DNA of 64,000 nucleotides from CATOSK01 sp034423195 (GCA_034423195.1 DAOUIZ010000033.1:1-64000), one strand, 5' to 3'; positions 34,268 to 43,777 are shown, numbered from the stretch's first letter. Program-made: numbers and translations. The notes: generated from the sequence alone by a model not told the origin.

Positions 34268-34536
34268 TCATGTACTGTAGCCAGAACCGGCCCCCCCGTC
34301 CCCTCTCCTTCGGATTAGCTTCCTCCCAGCCCTTTGCGGCATTCATGGTCTTCTCCCATCCAGGGGTGGTGTCGTCGGCTTCGGGCCTGGTGGCCCCTGC
34401 TTGCTGCTCAAGGCTGTCCCCGCTCAACAGGCTCCAACCGTGCTTCCAATGACCCGTTTCGGCCGTTCCCTGCACATCTGAAACGCCCGGGATGCCGTAC
34501 CAAGTGTTGCAACCATACGGGGAAGGCTGTGAGGTA
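34268..34536 (+). other. intergenic stretch between tRNA-Gln and the DUF3179 gene
   Basis: About 270 bases. No open frame here looks like a gene, and I see no clear promoter or terminator. Confidence 0.5.
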
Positions 34537-36198
34537 ATGGAAAGAGACGACAGGCGCGGGGTCTTGGGCAGTATTGGAGCTTTGACGGCCGGACTCGTGC
34601 TGATTTCGTCCGTGGCCTGCTCGGGCATGGCTGAACCTGCTGCTGCCGTCGAAAGCCCTCCGGCGCCTTCCCCGACCCATGCTGAGGCTCCCGCGCCGGC
34701 CCTTGGCAATACTGTCGAGCTTACACCGGCGGATTCTCCGGAGGGGATGGGCAAGGCGGCCGCAACCCCCGTTCCTTCGACCGCGATGCCCGATCCGAGG
34801 GAAGCGCGGGCGGAAGCTCAGCGGCCAACCCCGGTCGCGGAGTACAGCTCCACCGGAAACATGTGGCTGTTCTTCTCGGGGGGAGGCTACAACCCGGACG
34901 ACACCTACGAGGCCATCACGCTGGCCACCGTCAACGAGGACAAGTCGATGGTGCCGGTGATGATCGAGATGCTGCGGTTCTTCTGGGACGAGGACCTCTT
35001 GATCGAGACCAGCGCGGCCATATCGCTGATTACGGGCGAGGAGTTCGGCGGCGTGGTGGGCGACTGGAGCCAGTGGATGGAGTGGCTGGGCAGGAACGCC
35101 GACGAGTATCAGCCCCCCGAGGGGTACGTGGCGTGGAAGAGCACTCTCATGAGCCTGATCGACCCCAGGTTCGGGGAGTTCCTGCTTCCGGCGGAGAAGG
35201 GCTCCCGGATAAACGTGGCCGAGATCGCGTGGGGAGGGGTCATTCCCGACGGGATCCCGGACCTCCAGAACGCCCCGGTGGTCAGGGCGGACGAGCAGGA
35301 CTACCTGCTGCCCAGCGACCGGGTCTTCGGCGTGTCCATCAACGGGGAACACCGGGCCTATCCCCTCCGCATCGTGAACGCCCACGAGATGGCCAACGAC
35401 GTGCTGGGAGGCGAACCCATCGCCCTGGCCTATTGAACCCTCTGCGGCACCGGAATCGTGTATTCCGCCAGGATAAACGGGGAGCCGACCACTTTCGGCA
35501 CGTCGGGGATGCTGTACCGCAGCAACAAGGTGATGTACGACCGGCTGACCAACTCCCTCTGGAACCAGCTCACCAGCGAGCCCGTCATCGGGCCCTTGTG
35601 GGACTCGGGGATAAAGCTGGACTTCTTTCCGGTAATGCTGACCACCTGGGAGGAGTGGGTGGAGCTTCATCCCGACACCACGGTGCTCAAGCAGGACACG
35701 GGAATCTATGAGGCCGATTTCTACGCGCCGGAGGATAACCCCGGGGCGATCTACTACAGTTACTTCAACGCACCGGATACCATGTTTCCGGTGCCGGACC
35801 GGAGCGACCGGCTGGAGACGAAGGACGTGGTGCTGGGGGTGCAGCTGAACGGCAGCTACAAGGCTTATCCCTCGGCGCTGCTGCGGGAGCGCCGGGTTGT
35901 CAACGACGCGGTGGGCGGCGGGGAGATAGTGGTATTGGGATCGGCCGGAAGCCAGGGGGCGAGGGCCTACTACCGGGACGACAAGTCCTTCCGGTTGCTT
36001 CCCGGGGAAGACGGGGGCGGCTCCGGCATCCCGACGGTGATTGCGGACGCGGATGGGGGAACGTGGCGGGTGACCGAGGATTTCCTGGTCAACACGGCGG
36101 AGGAGTCGGATACGCTGGCGCGGATACCCACCCACATGTCCTTCTGGTTCGGTTGGTTCCAGTTCCACCCGGACACGGAACTGTATACCGGGCCCTGA
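34537..36198 (+). CDS. DUF3179 lipoprotein with in-frame TGA at the CxxC motif (candidate selenoprotein)
   Basis: One frame of about 553 codons runs from ATG 34537 to the final TGA at 36198, broken only by a TGA at 35434-35436 (codon 300). The sequence around it reads GGEPIALAY-[TGA]-TLCGTGIVYS. DUF3179 proteins have Tyr-Cys-x-Leu-Cys-Gly-Thr here, so TGA stands for the first Cys of a CxxC, as in UxxC selenoproteins. A hairpin follows at once (35451-35467). The N-terminus has a signal peptide (LGSIGALTAGLVLISSVAC) ending in a lipobox-like Cys, then a Pro/Ala-rich linker; the DUF3179 domain begins about residue 240. The function is unknown, probably a redox or metal protein outside the membrane. 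Alternatives are a nonsense mutation or a sequencing error; without readthrough a 299-residue product results. Confidence 0.8.
35451..35467 (+). promoter_or_regulatory. candidate bacterial SECIS hairpin
   Basis: CGGAAT pairs with ATTCCG (6 bp, perfect) around the 5-base loop CGTGT. The loop begins 20 bases after the TGA and has G as its second base. Described bacterial SECIS elements have a short stem starting just after the UGA, an apical loop roughly 16-37 bases away, and a G among the first two loop bases. Confidence 0.5.
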
Positions 36199-36304
36199 CC
36201 GGGTGGCGGCGGCGGGCAGGACTTCTGCAAGACCTGTAAAATCCCTCCCAGGACTGCCCCGCAGCTTTCCCCGCCCGGGGGAGACGGGGAGAAGGAGGGA
36301 TCTG

Positions 36305-37198
36305 ATGACAGAACGCGACCTGATTGGCTACGGCCCCAATCCCCCGGTGGTGGAATGGCCCGACGGCGCCCGCATCGCCGTTTCCTTTGTCGTCAACTAC
36401 GAGGAGGGGTCGGAGAACTCCATCCTCGACGGGGACCCCCACGGCGAGACGTCCGGCGAGTCGCCGTCGCCGGTGGCCCTGGGGGAGCGGGACCTGGCCA
36501 ACGAGTCCTTCTTCGAGTACGGCAGCCGGGTCGGCGTCTGGCGCATCCTGGACCTGCTGGACGAGTACGGGGTGGACTCGACCTTCTTCGCCTGCGCCCT
36601 GGCCCTGGAGCGGAACCCGGAGGTGGGGCCGGAGGTCGTCCGGCGGGGCCACGAGGTGATGGGCCACGGCAACCGCTGGGAAGAGTATTACAAGATGGAC
36701 CGGGACGAGGAGCGCGAGGCCATCCGGCAGGCGGTGGCCTCCATCACCCGCACCACCGGGCAGCGGCCGCTGGGCTGGTATACCCGCTACGGGCCCAGCG
36801 TCAATACCCGGGATCTGGTGGTGGAAGAAGGCGGGTTCGTCTACGACTGCAACGCCTACAACGACGACCTTCCCTACTATACCCAGGTCCATGGCAAGCC
36901 GTGGCTGGTGGTACCCTACTCGCTGGAGGTCAATGACTACGGGTTCTGGCGGGGCCAGCTTTCAACCCCGATGGACTTCTTCGAGGCGGCCCGCCACTGC
37001 TTCGACACCCTCTACCGGGAAGGGGAGACCCACCCCAAGATGATGTCGGTGGGCCTGCACTGCCGCATCATCGGCAAGCCGGCGAGGGCGGCGGCGCTGC
37101 GCCGCTTCCTGGAATACGTGAAGGGGAAGCCCGACGTCTGGCTGCCCCGCCGCATCGACATTGCCCGGTGGTGGCTGGACAAGTACCCGGCCCGGTGA
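36305..37198 (+). CDS. polysaccharide deacetylase / PuuE-like allantoinase family protein
   Basis: A 297-residue protein of the PuuE type. It begins MTERDLIGYGPNPPVVEWPDGARIAVSFVVNYEEGSE, then ASRVGVWRILDLL-like text (SRVGVWRILDLLDEYGVDSTFF), HEVMGHGNRWEEYY (metal His) and GWYTRYGPSVNTRDLV. These are cyclic-imide-type or allantoin-type amidohydrolases rather than chitin deacetylases. The catalytic Asp of classic deacetylases is replaced, as in the PuuE group. It follows the DUF3179 gene by 106 bases. The substrate is unproven. Confidence 0.87.
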   Translation: MTERDLIGYGPNPPVVEWPDGARIAVSFVVNYEEGSENSILDGDPHGETSGESPSPVALGERDLANESFFEYGSRVGVWRILDLLDEYGVDSTFFACALALERNPEVGPEVVRRGHEVMGHGNRWEEYYKMDRDEEREAIRQAVASITRTTGQRPLGWYTRYGPSVNTRDLVVEEGGFVYDCNAYNDDLPYYTQVHGKPWLVVPYSLEVNDYGFWRGQLSTPMDFFEAARHCFDTLYREGETHPKMMSVGLHCRIIGKPARAAALRRFLEYVKGKPDVWLPRRIDIARWWLDKYPAR

Positions 37199-37233
37199 GC
37201 GGGCCAATGGTCCGGTGTGGGAAAGGCCCGGGA

Positions 37234-38427
37234 CTATTCCTCCACGGTCTGGGCGGCGGAAAGGAAATCGGCGTCGGCGAAGTCCGCGAACCGGTCGGGG
37301 AGGAACTCGCTCATGTCGGACACGACCTGGGTTGAACCCCGGCAGACGTAGTCGGCGATGATGCGGCCGGTGACCGGCCCCAGGTGGATGCCCTTGGTGG
37401 TGTGGCCGGTCGCCAGTAGCACGCCCTCCCGCCCCGGCACCGGGCCGATAATCGGCTTGCTGTCGGGACTCAGGGGACGGGACCCGGCCAGCTGCTGCAC
37501 CAGCTCCGCCCGCTCCAGGTCGGGAAAGACGTCGATGGCCCTCTGCAGAATTTCCAGCCGCGCCGACTCGGTGGGCTGGCGGTCGAACTCCTCGCCCCAG
37601 AAAAGCTCCTTCTGGTCGTAGTCCCGCCCGCCGGTGCTGCCGACGCTGGTGAAGCCGTCCATCCGGCTGACCATGTGCCCCCGCTTGGGGGAGCTTATCA
37701 GCACGGGGAGGGGTTCGCCGGGGTAGCTCAACAGCAGCCGCTCGCCCTTCATCGGGCGGACGGGGACGGGGAAGTCCAGCCAGGGAGTGAAGGCGCGGCT
37801 CCAGGTCCCGGCGGCCACCACCACCGTGCCGCAGTGGATTTCGCCGGAAGCGGTCCTGACGCCGGAAACCGTAGCACCGTCGGTGACCAGGCCGGTCACT
37901 TCCCGGTAGAGAAGGTTGGCGCCCTTGAGCTCGGCGCCCCGTCCCAGGGCCAGGTTGAGGCGGTAGCTGTCCAATTGGGCTGACTCGTCCTCGTAGACGG
38001 CTCCGATGATGGATGGGGACAGCCGGGGTTCAATGGCGTGGACCTCTCCGGCGTCGATCCAGTGCATCTCGACGTGGGGCTGCTGCCACACCATCAGGCT
38101 CCTGATCAGGTCGGCTTCGTCGCCGTCCAGGGCCAGCCGGAGGGAGGGGCGGCGCTGGTAGAGCAGGTCCATGCCGGTGGCGGCTTCCAGTTCCGGGACA
38201 ATCTGCTGAAACTCGGCGGAAGAGGCCCGGGCCATCTGGAAGGATGCCCCGGGGGAGAACTCGGCGCCCAGCAGGCTGAGGGAGCCGGTGGCGTGCGCGG
38301 ATGCCCCGCTGCCGATGGCTTCCCGCTCCACCAGGGTTACGTTAACACCTTCCCGGGCCAGGTAATAGGCGGCCGAGCAGCCGACCACGCCCGCGCCGAT
38401 GACAACCACGTCCGCAGTTTCAGGCAA
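37234..38427 (-). CDS. FAD-dependent oxidoreductase (DAO/glycine-sarcosine oxidase-like)
   Basis: A 397-residue flavoprotein starting PETADVVVIGAGVVGCSAAYYLAREG, with GSGASAHATGSL, GTVVVAAGTWSRAF and GVLLATGHTTKGIHLGPVTG near the end. This is the D-amino-acid oxidase/sarcosine oxidase fold. It oxidises an amine or hydroxy acid. The start is TTG with AAGGAGGG upstream. A promoter with three imperfect tandem repeats lies in front. It is divergent from the MmgE/PrpD gene. Confidence 0.9.
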   Translation of the reverse strand: MPETADVVVIGAGVVGCSAAYYLAREGVNVTLVEREAIGSGASAHATGSLSLLGAEFSPGASFQMARASSAEFQQIVPELEAATGMDLLYQRRPSLRLALDGDEADLIRSLMVWQQPHVEMHWIDAGEVHAIEPRLSPSIIGAVYEDESAQLDSYRLNLALGRGAELKGANLLYREVTGLVTDGATVSGVRTASGEIHCGTVVVAAGTWSRAFTPWLDFPVPVRPMKGERLLLSYPGEPLPVLISSPKRGHMVSRMDGFTSVGSTGGRDYDQKELFWGEEFDRQPTESARLEILQRAIDVFPDLERAELVQQLAGSRPLSPDSKPIIGPVPGREGVLLATGHTTKGIHLGPVTGRIIADYVCRGSTQVVSDMSEFLPDRFADFADADFLSAAQTVEE

Positions 38428-38445
38428 TTTACCGCCCTCCTTGGG

Positions 38446-38483
38446 AATTTTTCCAGGGGAATTTTCCGGGGGAAGTTTTCGGG
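38446..38483 (-). repeat. three imperfect tandem repeats in the FAD-oxidoreductase leader
   Basis: AATTTTTCCAGGGG, AATTTTCCGGGGG and AAGTTTTCGGG follow each other between the promoter and the TTG start. A binding site or leader structure is possible. Confidence 0.7.
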
Positions 38484-38513
38484 ATTATCCCCGTGGGGCG
38501 CTGGGGGTGTCAA
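38484..38513 (-). promoter_or_regulatory. sigma70-type promoter of the FAD-oxidoreductase gene
   Basis: On the minus strand, TTGACA (38508-38513), an 18-base spacer and GATAAT (38484-38489), about 60 bases before the gene start. Confidence 0.6.
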
Positions 38514-38621
38514 TCCGGGCGTGGTTGCAATCTTGATGGGCGGGGTTAAACTGAAACTGCCCAGTCCATGACATAATCGTATTGGGCATTGCACCCGGCG
38601 CGAATCAGGAGGAGGCCCTTC

Positions 38622-39989
38622 ATGGAAATCACCAGGCGCATCGCCGAGTACGTGACCGGCGCCACCATCGAAGACTTTCCCCCCGACGCGGTGGAAGCGG
38701 CCAGGGGAGCAATCATGGACTGCCTGGCCTGCACGTTGGCCGGCAGCCAGGAATCTCTGGCCGACATCCTCTGCCGCTACGTGGACGCCGAAAGCGCCGC
38801 TCCCGCGGCCACCGTCGTGGGGCGGGGATTCAGGACATCGGCGGCCAACGCCGCCCTCGTCAACGGGGCCATGGCCCACGCCCTGGACTACGACGACATT
38901 ACCCAGATAACCAAGACCCACCCCACCGCCGTCCTGCTTCCGGCGGCACTGGCCGCCGCCGAGGAGACCGGGGCCACCGGAGGGGACATGCTGCTTGGCT
39001 ACATGACCGGCTTCGAGGTGGCCTGCGCCGTCGGCGAGACCCTGAGCGAAGCCTATTATGACGACCTGGGCTGGCATCCCACCGGCCCGCTGGGAGCAGT
39101 CGGAGCGGCGGCGGCGGCCAGCCGGACAATGGGGCTGGACCAGGAGCAGACGGCCATGGCCGTGTCGCTGGCCGCATCCCAGGCGTCGGGACTACGCCAG
39201 AACTTCGGCACCATGACCAAGCCCTTCCACGCCGGAGACGCCGCCCGGGCCGGAGTGGTGTCGGCCCGGCTGGTGCGGGAGGGTTTTACCGCCAGCCAGG
39301 ATGCCCTGGAGGGAAGGTTCGGGTTTATCCGGGCTTTTTCGGGAGGACAGGACTTCAACCCCGGGCTGGCGGCGGAAAACCTGGGGAACAGGCATTACCT
39401 GGTGGAGTCGGGCATCGAGATAAAGAAGTACCCCTGCTGCGGCAGCGCCCACCTGGCCCTGGACGCCACCTTCGACCTGCTGTCCCAGGGCGCGATTGAT
39501 CCCGGGGCGGTGGACAGAATCGAGGTGCTGGTCGACTTCGACCCGCCCCGCTCGCTAATCCACTCGCGCCCGGCATCGTCCCTGGAAGGAAAGTTCAGCA
39601 TGCAGTATTGCCTGGCGGCGGCCCTGCTGGACCGCCGGGTGGGCCTCCAGTCCTTCACCGACGGTCAGGTGCTGCGTCCCGAGGCCCAGTCGCTGATTCC
39701 CCGAATAGACATGCGCCGCATCCCGGGCAACGAGGGCCGGCCAAGCTGGACCGAAGGCTACCATGAAGTGGAGGTTCACCTGAAGGACGGCAGCGTACTC
39801 CGACAGCATGCCCGCCGCGCCGACTCGGGCGCGCTGCGGGGCGTGTCCATGGAAGACATCCGGGAGAAATTCCGCGACTGCGCGTCCCCGGTCCTCGCCG
39901 AAGCAACTGCGGCGGAGGTCCTGTACCGCTTGGAGCGGCTGGAGGACGAGGGGCCGGTCAGCGGCCTGGCGGAACTGCTGCGGGGCTGA
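38622..39989 (+). CDS. MmgE/PrpD family protein
   Basis: A 455-residue protein. MEITRRIAEYVTGATIEDFPPDAVEAARGAIMDCLACTLAG begins the family; ALVNGAMAHALDYDDI, HPTAVLLPAALAAAEETG, and FGTMTKPFHAGDAARAGV with KKYPCCGSAHLALDA are all present. The family includes 2-methylcitrate dehydratase and cis-aconitate decarboxylase; the exact substrate is not known. AGGAGGAGG is the ribosome site. It is followed by a strong palindromic terminator. Confidence 0.93.
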   Translation: MEITRRIAEYVTGATIEDFPPDAVEAARGAIMDCLACTLAGSQESLADILCRYVDAESAAPAATVVGRGFRTSAANAALVNGAMAHALDYDDITQITKTHPTAVLLPAALAAAEETGATGGDMLLGYMTGFEVACAVGETLSEAYYDDLGWHPTGPLGAVGAAAAASRTMGLDQEQTAMAVSLAASQASGLRQNFGTMTKPFHAGDAARAGVVSARLVREGFTASQDALEGRFGFIRAFSGGQDFNPGLAAENLGNRHYLVESGIEIKKYPCCGSAHLALDATFDLLSQGAIDPGAVDRIEVLVDFDPPRSLIHSRPASSLEGKFSMQYCLAAALLDRRVGLQSFTDGQVLRPEAQSLIPRIDMRRIPGNEGRPSWTEGYHEVEVHLKDGSVLRQHARRADSGALRGVSMEDIREKFRDCASPVLAEATAAEVLYRLERLEDEGPVSGLAELLRG

Positions 39990-40038
39990 GGTTCCCGCCG
40001 ACTCTGCCGGAATCCCGCCAATTCCAACAGAATAACCA

Positions 40039-40062
40039 GGGGCCGGTCAATTGACCGGCCCC
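40039..40062. terminator. bidirectional terminator (perfect 12-bp palindrome)
   Basis: GGGGCCGGTCAA is followed directly by its own complement, TTGACCGGCCCC. It lies between the convergent MmgE/PrpD and CMD genes and probably ends both. Confidence 0.75.
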
Positions 40063-40103
40063 GTTCGGTTCCACTCGCTTCCGGGAGGCTTGGGAAAGTC
40101 CGG

Positions 40104-40889
40104 TTAGGCGCTGGCGAATATCTCGTTGGCAATGTCCATTGCGCCCCGGGCGAAGGGTATGCCGGCGTACAGCGTCATGTGGCCGAACACCTCGATTACC
40201 TGGTCCCTGGTGAACCCGATGTTCAGTGCGCCCCGGATATGGCTCCGCAGGGGGCCCTCCCGTCCCAGCGCCGCCAGGCAGGTCATGGTGCAGATGCAGC
40301 GGCTGGGGAGATCCAGCCCAGGCCGGGTCCAGGTCGCTCCCCAGTAGTACTCTCCGGTGGTCCGCCCCAGCTCCTTCTCGGCGTCCGTCGGAGGGGCTGG
40401 CCGCGCTCCGGAGCCGCCGCCCATGTAGCTGCGGCGGAACTCCTCGCCCCGCTGGAAGAGGCTGTCCGGGTCTTCGTTGGGATCGTGGATGCGGGCCGGG
40501 GTGAAGTCTATCCCCCGCTCTTCGAAGACCTGCCGGCACAGCGCGAGGGCCTGGATGCCCGCCGGCGCCCCGCCGTACCAGGTGTCGTGGATTATCAGCT
40601 CCACCACCTGCTCCGGGGTCAGTCCTATGTTCAGCGCGTTGCCGAGGTGGCGCTTCAGTTGCACCTCCCGGTTCAGCACGATGAGGCAGGACAGCGTGAT
40701 CATCTCCCGCTGCACCGGCGTCAGGGCCGGCCGCGTCCAGATGGTGCCGAACAGCGCCTCTCCCAGAATCCGTTCCAGGTCCGGCGCGATGTCCCAGGCT
40801 CCCGGGGCCGAGCCGCCGGTTACCTGCCCGCCCCCGAACATCCTCCGCGTTTCCTGTCCCCGTTGGTAGCGATCATCCAGTTCACTCAT
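40104..40889 (-). CDS. carboxymuconolactone decarboxylase (CMD) family, two-domain protein
   Basis: A 261-residue protein with two AhpD-like halves: RPALTPVQREMITLSCLIVLNREVQLKRHLGNALNIGLTPEQVVELI, and later RPGLDLPSRCICTMTCLAALGREGPLRSHIRGALNIGFTRDQVIEVF. The classic ExxxC/CxxC pair is not evident in either half: the second has CICTMTC and the first only one Cys nearby. It may be a gamma-carboxymuconolactone decarboxylase-type fusion or an AhpD-like redox protein. ATG at 40889 has a GGAGG site. An in-frame upstream ATG is less likely. Confidence 0.88.
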   Translation of the reverse strand: MSELDDRYQRGQETRRMFGGGQVTGGSAPGAWDIAPDLERILGEALFGTIWTRPALTPVQREMITLSCLIVLNREVQLKRHLGNALNIGLTPEQVVELIIHDTWYGGAPAGIQALALCRQVFEERGIDFTPARIHDPNEDPDSLFQRGEEFRRSYMGGGSGARPAPPTDAEKELGRTTGEYYWGATWTRPGLDLPSRCICTMTCLAALGREGPLRSHIRGALNIGFTRDQVIEVFGHMTLYAGIPFARGAMDIANEIFASA

Positions 40890-41032
40890 GGCATCCTCCA
40901 TAGCGGTGCGCCCCTGTGCTGGGCCTGGACAGTGTACGGCGGCATTCCGGCGGGCGCAACGGTCGTGCTTCTGATTCCGGCGACGATCCGGTGAGTACGC
41001 CGCGCCGGCCAGGCGGGAGTCCCAGGGGTTCC

Positions 41033-43498
41033 TCATTCCTGTTCGTGGCGCCGGTGTACGGCCTCGATCTCCAGGTCGAGTTCGTCGGCCCAGCGCCGCA
41101 GCGACGAGCGCAGCTTCATGTTCTGGTAGGCTCCCCAGAAGGTCATGGCGGCCGGAACCACCAGGATGGAGACGAGCAGGGAGTATCCGATGGTGATGGC
41201 GGCTGTGAAACCGAACTGCTGGGACGACGCCAGCGGGGATAGCACCAGGACGCCCAGCCCCAGGGCCGTCGTCAGCGCCGATCCCAGGAGGGCGGAGCCG
41301 GTTATCGACAGGGTCCGCACCGCTGCCAGCTCCGGGTCCCGCAGGTGGGAGTATTCTTCCCGGTAGCGGTGGATCATGTGGATCGTGTAGTCAACCCCGA
41401 TTCCGATGGACAGGGCGGTGATGATGGACGTGAAGATGGTGTAGGGAATCCCCAGCAGCGCCATCGTCCCCAGCACCGAGACGAGGACCAGCACGATGGG
41501 CCCCACCGCGATGAGCGCCAGGGCGGGCTGGCGCACGGTTATCCAGAAGAAGATGGCCAGGACCGTCAGGGCGGCAGCGATGGTGGTGGAAATGGCTTCC
41601 GTCTGCCGCTCGGTGATGGCGTCGACGACCGTGATGGAGATGACCGTTCCCGAGGTCGCCGTAACGGATTCGTCGTCGCCGAACCAGAGGGCTTCCAGGT
41701 CTCCCTGCAAGGTCTTGGTCCGCGCCGGGTCGCCCGTGTAGGTCGGGAAGCGGACCAATATCGTGTCGATGCCGTCGGGGTTGTTGACCAGGATGCGCCC
41801 GAGGGCGGGATCCCTGGCTTCCAGCTTGTCCACGAACTCCTGCATCAACACGGGGTCCAGCTCCACTCCCGCCGAGGCCCGCTGGAAGAGGTCGGCGAGT
41901 TCGGGGTCGTAGTTGTCGCCCGGTGCCCCGCTGTCATTGGTCCAGTCATGCACAAAGAGCTCGTAGGATGTTTGGACCGGTCCGGCTGCCGCGGGGGGCC
42001 GGGTCCGCTCGTCGCGGAACGCCTCCGTCAGATCCTGCAAGTTCAGGAGGGTGCGGGTTTCGGTAGCCTCGGCCTTCACGAGCACGGTGGTAATTTCGGT
42101 GGAGCCGCCGACTGTGGCGTCCAGGGTCTCCATATCCGCCAGCAGGTCGCCTCCCCGGGGCAGGATGTCGCGGACGCTGAATTCCGACTTCAGTCCGGTG
42201 GCGGCATAGCCAAGGGCAACGGTTACTATGAGGACGCCGGCCAGGTAGGGTCCCGGCGCACGGGTGATGCTCCTTCCCATGAGCGCGGCGGCCCGCTCGA
42301 CTCCGGGCAGCGCGTTGACGATGGGGTTGGGCGGCTTCAGCGTGCCGCGGGCCTCGCGGCGCCGGTCGATGATGGTCCGGCCCGCCGGCACCAGGGTCAG
42401 CATGACAACCAGGCTCATGCCCACGCCCAACCCGCCAATGATGCCGAAGTCCTTCACGATGTCAATGGGAGAGAACAGGCTGGCCAGCAGGCTAACGATG
42501 GTCGTGACGGCAGCCAGGAGGAGGGGGATTGCCACGTTCCGCGTGCCCATGCGGACGGCGGCCAGCACCGGCTCGCCGGCATTCCGCTGTTCCCGGTAGT
42601 GGGAGACAATCTGGATTGCGTAGTCCACCGTGAGGCCGATGACGATGATGGGCACCATGGTGGTCAGCGAGTTGGGAGGGCCGGTGAGGCCGAGCGCGTT
42701 GGGGCCGAGCCAGCCCTCCGCTCCGTTGATCCAGATTATGGACATGAGCAGCCCGGTCACTGTGAGCAGCAGGTCGGAAATGGTGCGCATGAAAAGGAGG
42801 AGCAGCGCCGCAATCAGCAGGAACGCCAGCCCGATCAGGGGCGCCATGACATCCTCGGTTGCCTTTTTGTACTCGTCCTCGATAATCACGGGCGAGACGC
42901 TGCTGGCCTGGAGGGGGCCCTGGTCGGTGGAGGCGAGTTCGTGGATTCTCCGTTCGGCTCGCTCTATGCGCTCATCGCCGGTGTCCCGAAGGCGGATGGC
43001 GGCGACTGAAACTGGTGTGCCGTCGGTGTCGGTGCCGGTCATTGCCCGGAGCGCTTCCAGGATCCGCGGAGGGCCGGTCAGCGAGTCAATCTGCTCCTGG
43101 GTGACCGAGTCGAATCCCTCCACCCGGAGCAGAGCCTTCACCAGCGTGGATGGTGCGATGAAGGGGTGTTCCGGTGCCAGCAACCCTGCGACGCTGGGGT
43201 CGGTGACGGCCTCGGTAATCAGCGAGTCCATCTGCGCCAGCCCGGCGGGTGTGAGGGCGTCTCCCCGGAACAGGACCGTGACGACATTGGCTTCACCGGA
43301 ATCCCTGAAGAGTTCGTCGATCTCGGCCAGGGCTTCGGCGACCGCGCTGCCCCGGGGCAGGGTCGCCTCGGTCTCCGGCGGCGGCGCCCGCCGGGTCATC
43401 CCCGAGCCCAGCAGGATGGTAATGAGCACCAGGACGAGGAGGGTGATATACGGCCGGGCCGTGACCAGGGAACTCAGCCCAACGAGTATCCGGTTCAT
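41033..43498 (-). CDS. MMPL/RND family transporter
   Basis: An 821-residue RND protein of the single-polypeptide (HAE3/MMPL) type. It has one N-terminal helix (PYITLLVLVLITILLGSGM), a large extracytoplasmic loop, about five helices including GLTVDYAIQIVSHYREQRNAG (MMPL motif with charged residues), then a repeat of the pattern with IGIGVDYTIHMIHRYREE. Such pumps move hydrophobic or lipid molecules across the membrane; the hopanoid exporter HpnN belongs to this superfamily, but identity with HpnN is not shown. The ATG at 43498 has AAGG upstream. Its end lies 143 bases from the CMD gene, which is on the same strand. Confidence 0.9.
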   Translation of the reverse strand: MNRILVGLSSLVTARPYITLLVLVLITILLGSGMTRRAPPPETEATLPRGSAVAEALAEIDELFRDSGEANVVTVLFRGDALTPAGLAQMDSLITEAVTDPSVAGLLAPEHPFIAPSTLVKALLRVEGFDSVTQEQIDSLTGPPRILEALRAMTGTDTDGTPVSVAAIRLRDTGDERIERAERRIHELASTDQGPLQASSVSPVIIEDEYKKATEDVMAPLIGLAFLLIAALLLLFMRTISDLLLTVTGLLMSIIWINGAEGWLGPNALGLTGPPNSLTTMVPIIVIGLTVDYAIQIVSHYREQRNAGEPVLAAVRMGTRNVAIPLLLAAVTTIVSLLASLFSPIDIVKDFGIIGGLGVGMSLVVMLTLVPAGRTIIDRRREARGTLKPPNPIVNALPGVERAAALMGRSITRAPGPYLAGVLIVTVALGYAATGLKSEFSVRDILPRGGDLLADMETLDATVGGSTEITTVLVKAEATETRTLLNLQDLTEAFRDERTRPPAAAGPVQTSYELFVHDWTNDSGAPGDNYDPELADLFQRASAGVELDPVLMQEFVDKLEARDPALGRILVNNPDGIDTILVRFPTYTGDPARTKTLQGDLEALWFGDDESVTATSGTVISITVVDAITERQTEAISTTIAAALTVLAIFFWITVRQPALALIAVGPIVLVLVSVLGTMALLGIPYTIFTSIITALSIGIGVDYTIHMIHRYREEYSHLRDPELAAVRTLSITGSALLGSALTTALGLGVLVLSPLASSQQFGFTAAITIGYSLLVSILVVPAAMTFWGAYQNMKLRSSLRRWADELDLEIEAVHRRHEQE

Positions 43499-43692
43499 GG
43501 TTTACCTTTCTGCCTGGAGAATCGGTGGGAGCGGCGGGCCGTGCCTAGCGGACTGTCCGCCGGGGTCTTCGAGGCGCCGTCTGGCTCCCATTGTAAGGCA
43601 AATGCAGCGGGTGAGACTCCGTATCTCCGATACCGGCAGGGACAGGAAAAGACCTGTCAGGGCAGCTTCCATGACATCGGTGGACACACAAA

Positions 43693-43734
43693 GGCCGGAG
43701 GCAGCGCTGGAATACACCAACGCTGCCTCCGGCC
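43693..43734 (-). terminator. terminator of the first NHL/DUF1501/DUF1800 operon
   Basis: A perfect 14-bp stem, GGCCGGAGGCAGCG with CGCTGCCTCCGGCC, around a 14-base loop, about 44 bases after the NHL gene stop. On the minus strand it runs into TTTGTGTG. Confidence 0.7.
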
Positions 43735-43777
43735 CGGTTTGCCGGGTTGGTCTGCCGCCGGGAGCTACCTATTCAAG

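Noticed and set aside
34408..36168. 586-residue open frame opposite the DUF3179 gene
   Set aside because: Low-complexity shadow translation; the plus strand has signal peptide and family motifs.
34537..36198. Treating the DUF3179 locus as a pseudogene with a nonsense mutation
   Set aside because: No other disabling change is seen, and the TGA falls precisely on a redox Cys with a hairpin after it. It remains the main alternative and is stated in the feature.
41033..43498. Naming the RND transporter HpnN
   Set aside because: It is of the right superfamily and size, but lies 22 kb from the hopanoid operon and no specific HpnN signature could be verified.
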